A DNA stretch of 49,507 bases from Elusimicrobia bacterium GWA2_56_46 (lineage in GTDB: Bacteria > Elusimicrobiota > Elusimicrobia > Elusimicrobiales > UBA9959), in NCBI GenBank assembly GCA_001799575.1, contig MGTT01000004.1, positions 1 to 49,507 on the forward strand, given 5' to 3'. Made by a program: the position numbers and the translations under genes. The notes beneath the pieces were generated by a model, which ran no database searches, was not told where the DNA came from, and saw only the letters and a program-made list of their open reading frames with translations. Positions 24,646 to 32,863 of this stretch are shown here, piece by piece. Position 1 is the stretch's first letter; every line of letters begins with the position of its first letter.

Positions 24646-25170
24646 TCAGCAGGAGATCAACTCAACGTCGAAAGGAACTTCATTCAGCACCAGGTTAAGG
24701 GACTTTCCGGAGGCCTCGCCGAAAACGTGGCTTGATTCCCTCAGAGCGCCGACCCACCTCGCGAATTCCTCTTTAGGCCAGGCCCAGACCTCGATCTTTT
24801 CGCCCTTGGGGATTTCTTTTTTTATAACTTCCCGGAATCTGCGCCCGTCTTCCGGACTTTCCTTAAGAACCACCAGCCTGGCGCCGCGCATGCGCCTGGC
24901 CACCTTGGTCAGTTTATTGACGGCCACGTTCCCACACTCGATCCAGACGGCGATACCGCCGGCTTCGTCCGTTACCAGCAGGTCCGGGTAAAAGCCGACG
25001 TCAACAACGGCCGGGTGGGCGGGGCCGGCCTCAAGCGCCGGCTCCCGGTCGAAAAAAAGTATGGCGGCCGCCAGCCTCAGGGCCACGTGCTCGGTGGTCT
25101 CCTCTTCCTTGGCCACAAGCAGTATGCGCCTGTCCCCGCCGTTTATATTGAGCTCGCATCTTACGGTCAT
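24646..25170 (-). CDS. YaeQ family protein
   Basis: A 174-residue protein with the YaeQ pattern: an N-terminal strand (TVRCELNINGGDRRILLVAK), EEETTEHVALRLAAAILFF, then FYPDLLVTDEAGGIAVWIECGNVAVNKLTKVARR. YaeQ proteins have a PD-(D/E)xK nuclease-like fold; here Asp in YPDLL and Glu in WIECG sit in the expected places, but the family's activity is not settled. Length is normal. It stands alone between the ChaN pair and a hydrolase gene and is encoded opposite to the ChaN paralogue. The start is ATG 25170. Confidence 0.82.
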   Translation of the reverse strand: MTVRCELNINGGDRRILLVAKEEETTEHVALRLAAAILFFDREPALEAGPAHPAVVDVGFYPDLLVTDEAGGIAVWIECGNVAVNKLTKVARRMRGARLVVLKESPEDGRRFREVIKKEIPKGEKIEVWAWPKEEFARWVGALRESSHVFGEASGKSLNLVLNEVPFDVELISC

Positions 25171-25236
25171 TGTAACCCGTTTTTGCCGCGTTACCGGGCG
25201 GCGCGTTAAATAATTTTATAATTTGTGAGAAACCGT

Positions 25237-26250
25237 TTATCTGGAGAGAACCATCATCAAAAGGGCTTTCGTAAGCCTGATCCTGTCCAGCGGAATGGTT
25301 CTGGAAGCCCTGACGGTGACGCTGTGATCCAGGCCGTCAAGCTTCACGAAATCGGCCCCGGGCAGCACGGCGCTGTCCACGGGAACGACGCCGTCGCTTC
25401 TGATACCCTGTTCCAGCATTATATCGCGCAAAGGCTTGAGAGCGATGTCGAACTTGCCGGGCTCTCGGTCTTTCCAGGTGGCCAGGGTGAGCACGGGCAC
25501 CAGCGCCGTGATCCCGGCTATGGCGGAGGCATTCTTTTCCAGATATTCGTCGCGCTCGGCAGTACCCAGGTTCACCATGGCCGCTTTAGTGCCGCCCATA
25601 CTGCTCAGCAGTCTGCCGGCCAGCTCGCTGAGCAGGCGGTGCATTATCACGTAGTCCGCCACCGGGGAGCCGTAATACGGCGTCTGGAACGTCACGATCC
25701 CGCGGACTTTGGCGGCCAGCGCGCTGTCCGTTATCAGAGCGGCGAGCGAATCCAGGCCGCCCTTGCTGTGGGCGATGATCACGACACGCTTCGCGGAGGC
25801 CGAGATAGCGGCGGCTACGACCCTGGCGTTGGCCTGGATGGACGCTTCCGACTCCATCTCTATCCTCTGGTAATCCACCCCTATGCTTTTAAGCCAATCC
25901 ATCTGTTCGTCGAAATATTTGCCCTTGCGCTCTCCGCCCCAGGGGAGCGGAATGGGCTCGATGCTCGCCTCCGCCAGGAATCCGGGGACGAACAGGACTT
26001 TATAGTTTTTTAATTTTTCCAAGATCGCGGCGTCCCCGGAACCGCCGGGATCCGCGTATAAGGTTTTGTAGGCCGCGGTGAGATCCGCGCCCTGGCTCTT
26101 CAACCGGAACGGCACGGCGGCAGGGACGTCGGCGGGAACGGCGCCCGGAACCGCTTCGCTCAACTGTTCTATGGAAAGCCCTTCTTCCGAACAGGCGCAG
26201 GCCGGCGGCAGGGCGGACAGCAGCAATATGGAGAGTATCGTTTTCATCAA
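25237..26250 (-). CDS. Secreted alpha/beta hydrolase (lipase/esterase-like), copy 2
   Basis: A 337-residue protein with an N-terminal signal (MKTILSILLLSALPPACACS; a Cys near the cleavage site could be lipidated). The nucleophile elbow is VVIIAHSKGGLDS, with KVLFVPGFLAE upstream, SDGVVPVDSAVLPGAD for the acid and LDGLDHSVTV for the His. It is clearly paralogous to 13602-14648, sharing QTPYYGSPVADYV and the C-terminal LDRIRLTKALLMMVLSR pattern. A role in hydrolysing an ester or lipid in the envelope is inferred. The gene follows the hemerythrin-like gene after 19 bases and may be in one operon with it. Confidence 0.8.
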   Translation of the reverse strand: MMKTILSILLLSALPPACACSEEGLSIEQLSEAVPGAVPADVPAAVPFRLKSQGADLTAAYKTLYADPGGSGDAAILEKLKNYKVLFVPGFLAEASIEPIPLPWGGERKGKYFDEQMDWLKSIGVDYQRIEMESEASIQANARVVAAAISASAKRVVIIAHSKGGLDSLAALITDSALAAKVRGIVTFQTPYYGSPVADYVIMHRLLSELAGRLLSSMGGTKAAMVNLGTAERDEYLEKNASAIAGITALVPVLTLATWKDREPGKFDIALKPLRDIMLEQGIRSDGVVPVDSAVLPGADFVKLDGLDHSVTVRASRTIPLDRIRLTKALLMMVLSR

Positions 26251-26269
26251 CTATATCATCCGGGGCGGA

Positions 26270-26842
26270 TTATTCGAAATACTCCACCTGTCTTGAGCAA
26301 TTCTCTTTCAGCAGGATGGAATCCAGCCGCCGGAACTTGTCCAGGATCAGCGCCTCTTCCTCACGGCTCAGGTAACTCATGGCGGACGGCAGAAAATGGT
26401 TGTCCGCCTTTTCGATATGCGCCCGGTAAAATTTGCACATGGCTTTAAGCGCGTCCACCACCGGGGCGTTCTCCCTCGGCCCGTGCGCCTTGCGCCGTTC
26501 ATCCGCGGCCAGAAGCGCGTCCAGAAGGATCCGCCGCTCGTGCCGCTCGCCGGTCAATTCATCCAGCACCTTTTTATGCTCCGGGGACAGCGGCTTCCGG
26601 CCCAGTTCGCGGAACAGGATATTGTCCTCTTTGGCGTGATGGCACCGGTCGGCGTATACGTTGAAAAAATCCACGCCCGCGGCCAGCAGCCCCACGGCTA
26701 TAGTTTCCCCGTTCTGTCCGGCGGCGGTTTCCCTGGACAGCACCCTGATCATGCGCTCGATCAGCTTATGCTCCATGATCAGCGCCCCCGCCACCGACGC
26801 GTCTTCCGAAACAGCCTTTTCTTCCATAGAAGTCCTGTTCAT
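26270..26842 (-). CDS. Hemerythrin-like HHE domain protein
   Basis: A 190-residue all-helical protein with the spaced His/Glu ligands of a di-iron hemerythrin bundle: LIMEHKLIERM, DRCHHAKEDNILF, ERHERRILL and YRAHIEKADNHFLP. The last motif has H-x-x-K-A-D in place of the usual HxxxE/D pattern, but Asp still follows. Such domains bind oxygen, sense redox state or protect iron-sulfur proteins. It is cytoplasmic (no signal). A minus-strand TATAAT at about 26913-26918 is a possible -10 box. It lies upstream of hydrolase 2 on the same strand. Confidence 0.85.
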   Translation of the reverse strand: MNRTSMEEKAVSEDASVAGALIMEHKLIERMIRVLSRETAAGQNGETIAVGLLAAGVDFFNVYADRCHHAKEDNILFRELGRKPLSPEHKKVLDELTGERHERRILLDALLAADERRKAHGPRENAPVVDALKAMCKFYRAHIEKADNHFLPSAMSYLSREEEALILDKFRRLDSILLKENCSRQVEYFE

Positions 26843-27013
26843 CTCAGCCCCCCCCCGCCCGGTCCGTTTTCAAAACGCCGCCCGGCTCACCGGATCCCGG
26901 CATAATATAAATTATACCGCATTTGGCCGGCACAAACGAAACGCGCAGGCAAACGGAAAATGTTATAATCTGAAAATCAGGGGATCGCTCGTCATACTAA
27001 GGAAATTGCCAAA

Positions 27014-28021
27014 GTGAAAACAAACCGTATCAAACCGGGACGCGGAGTTGTTTTAACGCTCATGATCGCGGCTTGCGCGCTTTTAAGCTGTTGCGCGAAA
27101 AAAGCGCCGAAAGTCTACCGGGTGGGAATTTTATCCGGCCTTGACTCTTTCGCCGTGATAGCGGACGGCTTCAGGGCCAAAATGACCGAATTGGGTTATA
27201 CTGAAGGCGGAAACATTGTTTATGACCTGCAAAAGATAAACCCCGATACCGTTAAAGAGCGCGCCGTCCTCAACAAATTCGTGACGGACAAAGTGGATCT
27301 TATTTTCGTGTTTCCAACGGGCCCGGTTATAGAGGCGAAGGAAATCACCCGCGGGACGGATCTTCCCGTTGTTTTTGCCAGCACCGTGCTGGAAGGAAGC
27401 GATCTGGTCGAAAGTGCGCTGCGGCCCGGCGGGAATCTCACCGGCGTCCGCTCGATAGGAATGGATGTGCTGGCGCCCCGCCTGGAGTTTCTGCTTGAAA
27501 TAGCCCCAAAAACCAGCCGGATCCTGATGGCCTATCAATCGGACTATCCTCCCGCTCTGGCCGGCCTCAGGCTCTTACGCCCGCTCGCCCTGGCCAGGGG
27601 CGTAAAACTGATCGAAGTCCCCATCAAGAACCTGGAAGATCTCCGGAAGAATCTCGCGGCGCGGACATCCTCCGGCAAGATCGGCGTGGACGCCGTTCAG
27701 ATGGCGCTGGATATTCTAACCCAATCTCCCGAAGGCTGGGCTATAATAAGCGGGTTCGCCGCCGAACATAACCTGCCGATCGTGGGCGCCACCGAACTTC
27801 AGGTCCGCAACGGCGCCATCCTCACTTATATTTCCGATAATTTCGAGACCGGCCGGATGGGCGCGGTCCTGGCCGATAAAATTCTTAAAGGCGCCCCCCC
27901 GGGCACGATCCCGGTTGTGACGCCCGAAGGTTATCTGCGGGTCAATTACAGAACCATTCAAAAACTGGGGCTGGCGGCGCCCGAAGGCTTGTTGAGCAGG
28001 GCAAAGGAAATAATCCGTTGA
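27014..28021 (+). CDS. ABC-type solute-binding lipoprotein (ABC_sub_bind / TrpX-like family)
   Basis: A 335-residue protein with GTG start, AAGGA upstream, a lipoprotein-type signal ending ALLSC at Cys26, and the typical opening VYRVGILSGLDSFAVIADGF. Segments such as KVDLIFVFPTGPVIEAKEIT, DLPVVFASTV and NLTGVRSIG match the BMP/TrpX-like ABC_sub_bind family. No permease or ATPase gene is beside it. Instead, it is followed after 1 base by a sensor kinase with a periplasmic domain, so it may present its ligand to the kinase rather than to a transporter. Ligand unknown. A TATAAT at 26964-26969 may be its -10 box. Confidence 0.88.
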   Translation: MKTNRIKPGRGVVLTLMIAACALLSCCAKKAPKVYRVGILSGLDSFAVIADGFRAKMTELGYTEGGNIVYDLQKINPDTVKERAVLNKFVTDKVDLIFVFPTGPVIEAKEITRGTDLPVVFASTVLEGSDLVESALRPGGNLTGVRSIGMDVLAPRLEFLLEIAPKTSRILMAYQSDYPPALAGLRLLRPLALARGVKLIEVPIKNLEDLRKNLAARTSSGKIGVDAVQMALDILTQSPEGWAIISGFAAEHNLPIVGATELQVRNGAILTYISDNFETGRMGAVLADKILKGAPPGTIPVVTPEGYLRVNYRTIQKLGLAAPEGLLSRAKEIIR

Positions 28022-28022
28022 A

Positions 28023-30266
28023 ATGACAAAATCCTGGAATGGGAAAGTAAAAGGATTCAAAAGCCTGGCGGTCACCCTGGCCGTCGCCTTTCTGGCCCTG
28101 AGCGCGGTGACGCTGCTGCTTGCCGGCAGCCTGAACACGTATTTCACCATCCAGAGCCAGCGAAAGCTGATCGCCAGTCAGCAGCAGTTACTGGCCAAAG
28201 AGGCGGCCAATACGGTCCGGGGGTTTATTCAGGACAAGTTCGGCATACTGAAAACGGCGGCCGCCCTCAGCAGCCTGACTACGGACAGCCCGGAACAACA
28301 GCGGCTTATCCTGAATAAGCTGCTTGGCCTTGAACCGGCTTTTCGTTATCTGACCCTGTCGGACGCGCAAGGCCGGGGACCGCTCAGCGTTTCCCGCTTA
28401 TCAAGACTGCCGCCGGAGCGGACGACGAAACGCATAAAGAGTGAAATGATTCCCCTGCTGGGCCGGGGAAATATATATATCAGTCCGGTGTATATCGATA
28501 AAGCGACAAGCGAGCCGCTGGCCATAATGGCCGTTCCGGTTATGACCGTTTTCGGCGATTTCAAGGGAATCCTGACGGCCGAAATAAATTTAAAATTCAT
28601 GTGGGATCTGGTGGGAGGGATGAAGATCGGCGATAAAGGCCTGGCCTATGTGGTGGACAGCGGGGGCAATCTGCTGGCCTTTGAAGATATCGGACGTGTT
28701 TTGAAGCGCGAAAATTTACTCGGGCTGAAAGAAGTGTCCGAATTTATAAACAACCGCGCGGAACCGGAGGACGCCGTCGCCGCCGAGATCTCCCGGGGCA
28801 TCCGGGGAACCAGTGTCGCGGCCACGTGGGCGCATCTCGATATGCCGGACTGGGGGGTCATTGTCGAACTGCCGGTTCTGGAAGCGTACGCGCCCGTGAT
28901 CAGATCGTTGATCGTCTCGGCGCTGGCTATGCTGCTGAGCTTCGTGCTGGCCGTCATAGCGGGCATCTTCCTTTCAAAAAAAATCACGCGGCCGCTGACG
29001 AGCCTGAAAAACGCCACAAAAATGATCGCCGAGGGCCGCCTGGACGCCGACATCAACGTCGTCTCGGACGACGAAATAGGCGAACTGGCGGAGAGCTTCC
29101 GCGAAATGACAAGGAAATTATCCACCACCCTCGTGTCAAAAGAAAAACTCGGCCAGGCGCTGAACGACACTAAAACCATTCTTGAAAATCTTCCCATAGG
29201 CGTCCTCATCGTCGGCAGGGACAAAAAAATACGCAGCGTGAACAAAACCGCGCTGAAACTGATCGGCCTGGAATCGGACCGGGAACTGATCGGCCAGGCC
29301 TGCCACAAACTCATCTGCCCCGCGGAGGAAAACAAATGTCCGGTGCTGGATCTGGGCCGGACGCTGGATAATTCCGAAAGGAAACTGCTGGCCGTGAACG
29401 GCGCCGCCATCCCCATACTTAAAACCGTTCTGCCGATAACCCTGAATGGCGAGAACGTTTTTCTTGAAACCTTTGTGGATCTCACCGAACACAAAAAAGC
29501 CGAGGAAGAAAAGGAAAAGCTCCAGAAACATCTTCTTCAATCGGAAAAGCTGGCCGCGATAGGCCAGCTGGCCGCCGGAGTCGCCCATGAGATCAATAAC
29601 CCCATGGGAGTGATCATGGGGTTTGCGCAAAGCGTCATCAAGGGAATCGGAAAAACCGAACCCCTGTATCTGCCCCTGAAATCGATAGAGCGCGAAGCCG
29701 TAAGATGCAAGGCCCTGGTTGAAAATCTGCTGGTATTTTCAAGAACTGGAAGGTCCCGCGCGGAAAAAGTAAACATAAACAACCTGATAGCCGAAACCCT
29801 GCTCTTCCTGGAAGCGGAGGCCAAAATGCGGGCCGTGGTGATAAACAAAAACTTCGGCGGCGGCCTGCCTGAGATCCTGGCGGACAAAAATCAGTTGCAG
29901 CAGGTTATCGTCAATTTATGCAATAACGCCATGGACGCGATGCCCTCCGGCGGCAAGCTCTCTATAAAAACAGGGCTTTCGGCGGGACAAACTTCCGCCG
30001 GAGACGGCAAGGCCGGGACGCCGCCGCGGCCGGGATTTATTGAAATTTCCATCGCGGACACCGGCGCCGGCATCCCGGAGGAAATCAGGGAACGCATATT
30101 CGAACCGTTTTTTACCACTAAAGAAGTGGGAAAAGGCACGGGGCTTGGCTTAAGCCTGTGCCATGAAATAGTCAAGAAAAACAACGGAACCATCGCGGTG
30201 GAGAGCGAGGTCGGCAAGGGAACCGTCTTCACCGTAAGATTGCCCGCGCCGCCCGTTGTTGACTAA
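28023..30266 (+). CDS. Membrane sensor histidine kinase (Cache-HAMP-PAS-HisKA-HATPase)
   Basis: A 747-residue hybrid of membrane helix 1 (about 13-37), a periplasmic Cache-like domain of about 250 residues, membrane helix 2 (about 297-320), HAMP (KKITRPLTSLKNATKMIAEG), a PAS domain (ILENLPIGVLIVGRDKKI), HisKA with AAGVAHEINNPMG (phospho-acceptor His522) and a HATPase domain with N box, DTGAGIPEEI and GKGTGLGLSL. The PAS domain has three Cys in CHKLICPAEENKC, a possible metal or redox site. No response regulator lies next to it. The stop of the binding-protein gene is 1 base upstream, so the pair is translationally linked. Confidence 0.93.
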   Translation: MTKSWNGKVKGFKSLAVTLAVAFLALSAVTLLLAGSLNTYFTIQSQRKLIASQQQLLAKEAANTVRGFIQDKFGILKTAAALSSLTTDSPEQQRLILNKLLGLEPAFRYLTLSDAQGRGPLSVSRLSRLPPERTTKRIKSEMIPLLGRGNIYISPVYIDKATSEPLAIMAVPVMTVFGDFKGILTAEINLKFMWDLVGGMKIGDKGLAYVVDSGGNLLAFEDIGRVLKRENLLGLKEVSEFINNRAEPEDAVAAEISRGIRGTSVAATWAHLDMPDWGVIVELPVLEAYAPVIRSLIVSALAMLLSFVLAVIAGIFLSKKITRPLTSLKNATKMIAEGRLDADINVVSDDEIGELAESFREMTRKLSTTLVSKEKLGQALNDTKTILENLPIGVLIVGRDKKIRSVNKTALKLIGLESDRELIGQACHKLICPAEENKCPVLDLGRTLDNSERKLLAVNGAAIPILKTVLPITLNGENVFLETFVDLTEHKKAEEEKEKLQKHLLQSEKLAAIGQLAAGVAHEINNPMGVIMGFAQSVIKGIGKTEPLYLPLKSIEREAVRCKALVENLLVFSRTGRSRAEKVNINNLIAETLLFLEAEAKMRAVVINKNFGGGLPEILADKNQLQQVIVNLCNNAMDAMPSGGKLSIKTGLSAGQTSAGDGKAGTPPRPGFIEISIADTGAGIPEEIRERIFEPFFTTKEVGKGTGLGLSLCHEIVKKNNGTIAVESEVGKGTVFTVRLPAPPVVD

Positions 30267-30290
30267 AAAGGTAACACTTACCTTTCTATT

Positions 30291-30364
30291 CTCCGCACAT
30301 TATGCGTATATTGGCCTTGACTATGCGGAGAATATGCGCTATAATATCCGCATAAGGTGCGGAG
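30291..30364 (+). promoter_or_regulatory. Promoter and operator of the Fic gene
   Basis: TTGACT (30317-30322) and TATAAT (30340-30345) are 17 bases apart. Four half-sites of TCCGCA/TGCGGA surround them: 30291-30297, 30324-30330, 30347-30352 and 30358-30364. The last two form the dyad TCCGCATAAGGTGCGGA over the ribosome site. An 8-base hairpin right after the kinase stop (30267-30285) may separate the units. Confidence 0.7.
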
Positions 30365-30365
30365 A

Positions 30366-31478
30366 ATGAGTCATTATATTTACCAGGAAGCCGATTGGCC
30401 TGAATTTAACTGGGATAGCGAAGCCATTTCGCTGCCCCTGGCCGCGGCGCACCACAGGCAAGGCCGTCTTTTCGGCCGCATGGAAAGCCTGGGGTTCCCG
30501 CAACGCGACGCCGCCGTACTGGGGACGCTCACATCCGATGTGCTCAAATCCAGCGAGATAGAGGGGGAACTTTTAGACCCCCGGCAGGTCCGCTCCTCCA
30601 TAGCGCGGCGGCTTGGCATGGAAATAGCGGGCATGCTGCCGGCCGACCGCCGCGTGGACGGGGTGGTCGAAATGGCCCTTGAAGCCGCTCAAAATTACGA
30701 CAAACCGCTTACCAGGGAGCGCCTCTTCCGCTGGCACACGCTGCTCTTTCCGCCGGAGGCGGGCGGCGCGGCCGGAATTACGGCCGGGGCATGGCGCGGC
30801 GACGCAAAAGGCCCCATGCAGGTCGTTTCCGGCGCGATAGGGCGGGAGCGCGTTCACTATCAGGCTCCCGCCGCGGACTCGCTTCCCGCGGAAATGGACG
30901 CTTTTTTAAAATGGGCCAACAGGACCGGCGATGAAGACCCCCTGCTGAAAGCCGCCGTCGCCCACTTGTGGTTTGTGACGCTCCACCCCTTTGACGACGG
31001 CAACGGGCGCATCGCGCGCGCGATCGCCGATTGGGCCCTGGCCCGCGCCGAGGCCTCTCCCAGCCGTTTTTACAGTATGTCCGCGCAGATACGAAAAGAG
31101 CGCGGCCGCTACTATTCCATTCTTGAGCAAACGCAAAAAGGCGGGCTGGACATCACAGAATGGCTGTCGTGGTTTCTTGGCTGCCTGGATCGCGCCATCG
31201 AAGACGCGGAGAATTCGCTCTCCGCGGTTTTCAGAAAAGACCGGTTTTGGAAAACTTACGCTTCCTGCGAATTAAACGGGCGGCAGCGCCTGATGATAAA
31301 CAAACTGCTGGACGGTTTTACCGGCAAGCTGACTTCCTCCAAATGGTCCAAGATCGCCGGCTGTTCCCAGGATACCGCCCAGAGGGATCTTACAGACCTG
31401 ATAGCAAAAGGCATCCTGCGGAAAGATTCCCCCGGCGGCCGCAGCACCAGCTACTCCCCCCTCTGGCCGCAGCTATAA
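30366..31478 (+). CDS. Fic family AMP-transferase-like protein with N-terminal DUF4172 and C-terminal winged helix
   Basis: From ATG 30366 the protein has 370 residues. It begins with the DUF4172 pattern YIYQEADWPEFNWD. The Fic motif HPFDDGNGRIAR (207-218) is complete, so transfer of AMP or a similar group to a protein hydroxyl is likely. The inhibitory helix SSEIEG (Ser62...Glu66-Gly67) lies before the Fic core, as in class II, self-inhibited enzymes. The last 70 residues (LTSSKWSKIAGCSQDTAQRD) look like a winged helix that could bind the dyads in its own promoter. GTG 30357 in the same frame is a less likely start. Target unknown. Stand-alone, no separate antitoxin. Confidence 0.9.
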   Translation: MSHYIYQEADWPEFNWDSEAISLPLAAAHHRQGRLFGRMESLGFPQRDAAVLGTLTSDVLKSSEIEGELLDPRQVRSSIARRLGMEIAGMLPADRRVDGVVEMALEAAQNYDKPLTRERLFRWHTLLFPPEAGGAAGITAGAWRGDAKGPMQVVSGAIGRERVHYQAPAADSLPAEMDAFLKWANRTGDEDPLLKAAVAHLWFVTLHPFDDGNGRIARAIADWALARAEASPSRFYSMSAQIRKERGRYYSILEQTQKGGLDITEWLSWFLGCLDRAIEDAENSLSAVFRKDRFWKTYASCELNGRQRLMINKLLDGFTGKLTSSKWSKIAGCSQDTAQRDLTDLIAKGILRKDSPGGRSTSYSPLWPQL

Positions 31479-31500
31479 AGGCCCCCCATCCCCATAGGCC

Positions 31501-31529
31501 TTGACTATGCCTGATTTATGGTGTACACT
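31501..31529 (+). promoter_or_regulatory. Promoter of the deleted brnT locus
   Basis: TTGACT (31501-31506) and TACACT (31524-31529) are 17 bases apart; the ATG follows 6 bases later. The -35 region shares the 14-mer GGCCTTGACTATGC (31497-31510) with the Fic promoter (30313-30326). Confidence 0.65.
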
Positions 31530-31535
31530 ATAAAC

Positions 31536-31688
31536 ATGAGGTTTGAGTGGGATGATAAAAAAGCGGAGCGCAATACCCTAAAACATGTATTCACCATACG
31601 CCTGCCAGGCGGGAACATAAGGATCGTCAGCGCGCGACCGGCAAATCGCCGTGAGAGGAGGTTGTATGAAGAAAGCAAAGGAATTTAA
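31536..31688 (+). pseudogene. BrnT-type toxin with internal in-frame deletion (50 residues left)
   Basis: Reading from ATG 31536 gives MRFEWDDKKAERNTLKHV, a normal BrnT N-terminus, then a short junction, then IRIVSARPANRRERRLYEES, a normal BrnT C-terminus. BrnT toxins have about 90-100 residues; the beta-sheet core of about 35-40 residues is missing while the frame is kept. The stop overlaps the antitoxin start by 23 bases, as in intact brnTA operons. The RNase toxin is therefore probably dead, or retained as a short peptide. Confidence 0.75.
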
Positions 31689-31950
31689 TTTTTCCAAAGC
31701 ACGGCGGGTTACGCCCGGAGAAACGGCGGCTTTTAAAAAGGCCATTGAGACCACCTTTCATATAAAACGCCCTTCCCGCGGACGTCCTCCAAAAGGGCTT
31801 GATAAATACCGGGATGTCCACATCCGGCTCCACCCCAAAGCGCTGGAGTGGGCGCATACCCAGGCCAGGCATCGCGGTATCGGCTATCAAACATTTATCA
31901 ACGAAGTACTTCTGCAGCGAGCGCACATTGCCCCAATGCCGCACAAATAA
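31666..31950 (+). CDS. BrnA-type antitoxin
   Basis: The 94-residue protein begins KKAKEFNFSKARRVTPGE, the standard BrnA opening, and ends with a ribbon-helix-helix-like segment (VHIRLHPKALEWAHTQ, GYQTFINEVLLQ). BrnA neutralises BrnT by binding it and represses the operon. Here it is intact although its toxin is internally deleted. The start at 31666 has AGGAGG 10 bases upstream and overlaps the end of the toxin remnant. It may still act on its promoter or on the second BrnT-like system at 46094. Confidence 0.8.
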   Translation: MKKAKEFNFSKARRVTPGETAAFKKAIETTFHIKRPSRGRPPKGLDKYRDVHIRLHPKALEWAHTQARHRGIGYQTFINEVLLQRAHIAPMPHK

Positions 31951-31955
31951 CCAGT

Positions 31956-32486
31956 TTACCTGACTACCGCGAACATACCGGAGGTTTTTAGTTTTTGGCC
32001 GGCTCTTTCGGCTTCCATGTTGTAATAATAGAGGCCGGGGGCTATAGCCCCCTCCCAGGCATATTCGTAGGCGTAAACCAGGTTCCCGTCTTTTTCCAAA
32101 GTCTGCGGCGGGCCGCTCATAACGTGCTCATGCGACGGGAGGCCGGACACGGTGTAAATCTTTATACTCACGCTGTCGGCAATGCCGGTCTCGATATGGA
32201 GCACTGGCGCCGCGCCGCCCTTGGCCGGATTAGGGGAAACATAGACCGCGCCCATGCGGAACTCCGGGTTCGCCGGAATGGCCGCGGCCTTTGCCGCAAC
32301 CGTCGCCTGGCGTTTAGCTCCCCTTTGGTTTACAGCCGCCGCCCCGATCCCGGCGGACTTAACCGGCCCCGAAGCCGGCCGCACCGCCCCAGCCGAGATA
32401 ACCCCATTCCCCCCGGCAACACCCCCGCCAGAAATCCCAAACAAGAACCCCACCACCAAAAATCCCCAAACCAAATTTTTTTTCAT
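31956..32486 (-). CDS. Secreted protein with C-terminal FlgD/T9SS-like Ig domain
   Basis: From ATG 32486 (GGAG upstream) the protein has 176 residues: a signal peptide (KKNLVWGFLVVGFLFGISGG), a low-complexity Gly/Ala/Val-rich region, and a C-terminal domain of about 95 residues opening with VYVSPNPAKGG and containing VSIKIYTVSGLP and APGLYYYNMEAE. That pattern ('SPNPA', 'I-x-I-Y', 'PGLYYY') is known from FlgD-type and sorting-type Ig domains of surface proteins. No known secretion partner is in the window. It faces the antitoxin gene tail to tail with 5 bases between. Confidence 0.7.
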   Translation of the reverse strand: MKKNLVWGFLVVGFLFGISGGGVAGGNGVISAGAVRPASGPVKSAGIGAAAVNQRGAKRQATVAAKAAAIPANPEFRMGAVYVSPNPAKGGAAPVLHIETGIADSVSIKIYTVSGLPSHEHVMSGPPQTLEKDGNLVYAYEYAWEGAIAPGLYYYNMEAERAGQKLKTSGMFAVVR

Positions 32487-32515
32487 AATTGAACTCCAGC
32501 CGCCCCACCGATAAA

Positions 32516-32863
32516 TCAACTCTGAGATAACTCCTTGAGGAGTTTAAGCATGTTTTTCTTTAAATCCGGCAGATCTTTTTTTATCACTTTCCAGACAAGC
32601 CGCAAATCGACACCGAAATACTCGTGAATCAATGTGTCCCGCAAACCGGCTATCTGCTTCCAGGGAATGTCTTTTGTGGAGGCCCTGGTTTCGGCTGGTA
32701 TTTTTTTAACGGCTTCGCCTATTATCTCCAGCCGGCGCATCGCCGCGTCCTGGATCAGCGTCGATTTAAGAAAATCAGGCAAGGATACTTTGAGCGTATG
32801 TTTCTCAATTTCCCCTATGCTCTCAAGGATGTGCCCTATAAAGATCTCAGGCTCTTTTTTCAT
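32516..32863 (-). CDS. HepT-like HEPN ribonuclease toxin
   Basis: A 115-residue all-helical protein with the HEPN active-site motif RDTLIHEYF (R-x4-H-x-Y) and the DUF86 pattern AAMRRLEIIGEAVKKIP. In HepT/MntA systems the HEPN protein cleaves RNA and the nucleotidyltransferase adds AMP to the Tyr of this motif. The start overlaps the end of the nucleotidyltransferase gene by 17 bases. All motif residues are present, so the toxin looks functional. Confidence 0.9.
   Translation of the reverse strand: MKKEPEIFIGHILESIGEIEKHTLKVSLPDFLKSTLIQDAAMRRLEIIGEAVKKIPAETRASTKDIPWKQIAGLRDTLIHEYFGVDLRLVWKVIKKDLPDLKKNMLKLLKELSQS

Noticed and set aside
30267-30285. Terminator after the sensor kinase gene
   Set aside because: The 8-base AAAGGTAA/TTACCTTT hairpin is AT-rich and lacks a T run, so I do not list it as a terminator.
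31956-32486. Proof of a type IX secretion system
   Set aside because: The C-terminal domain resembles sorting-type Ig domains, but no Por/Gld/Spr genes are present and the fold is not diagnostic.
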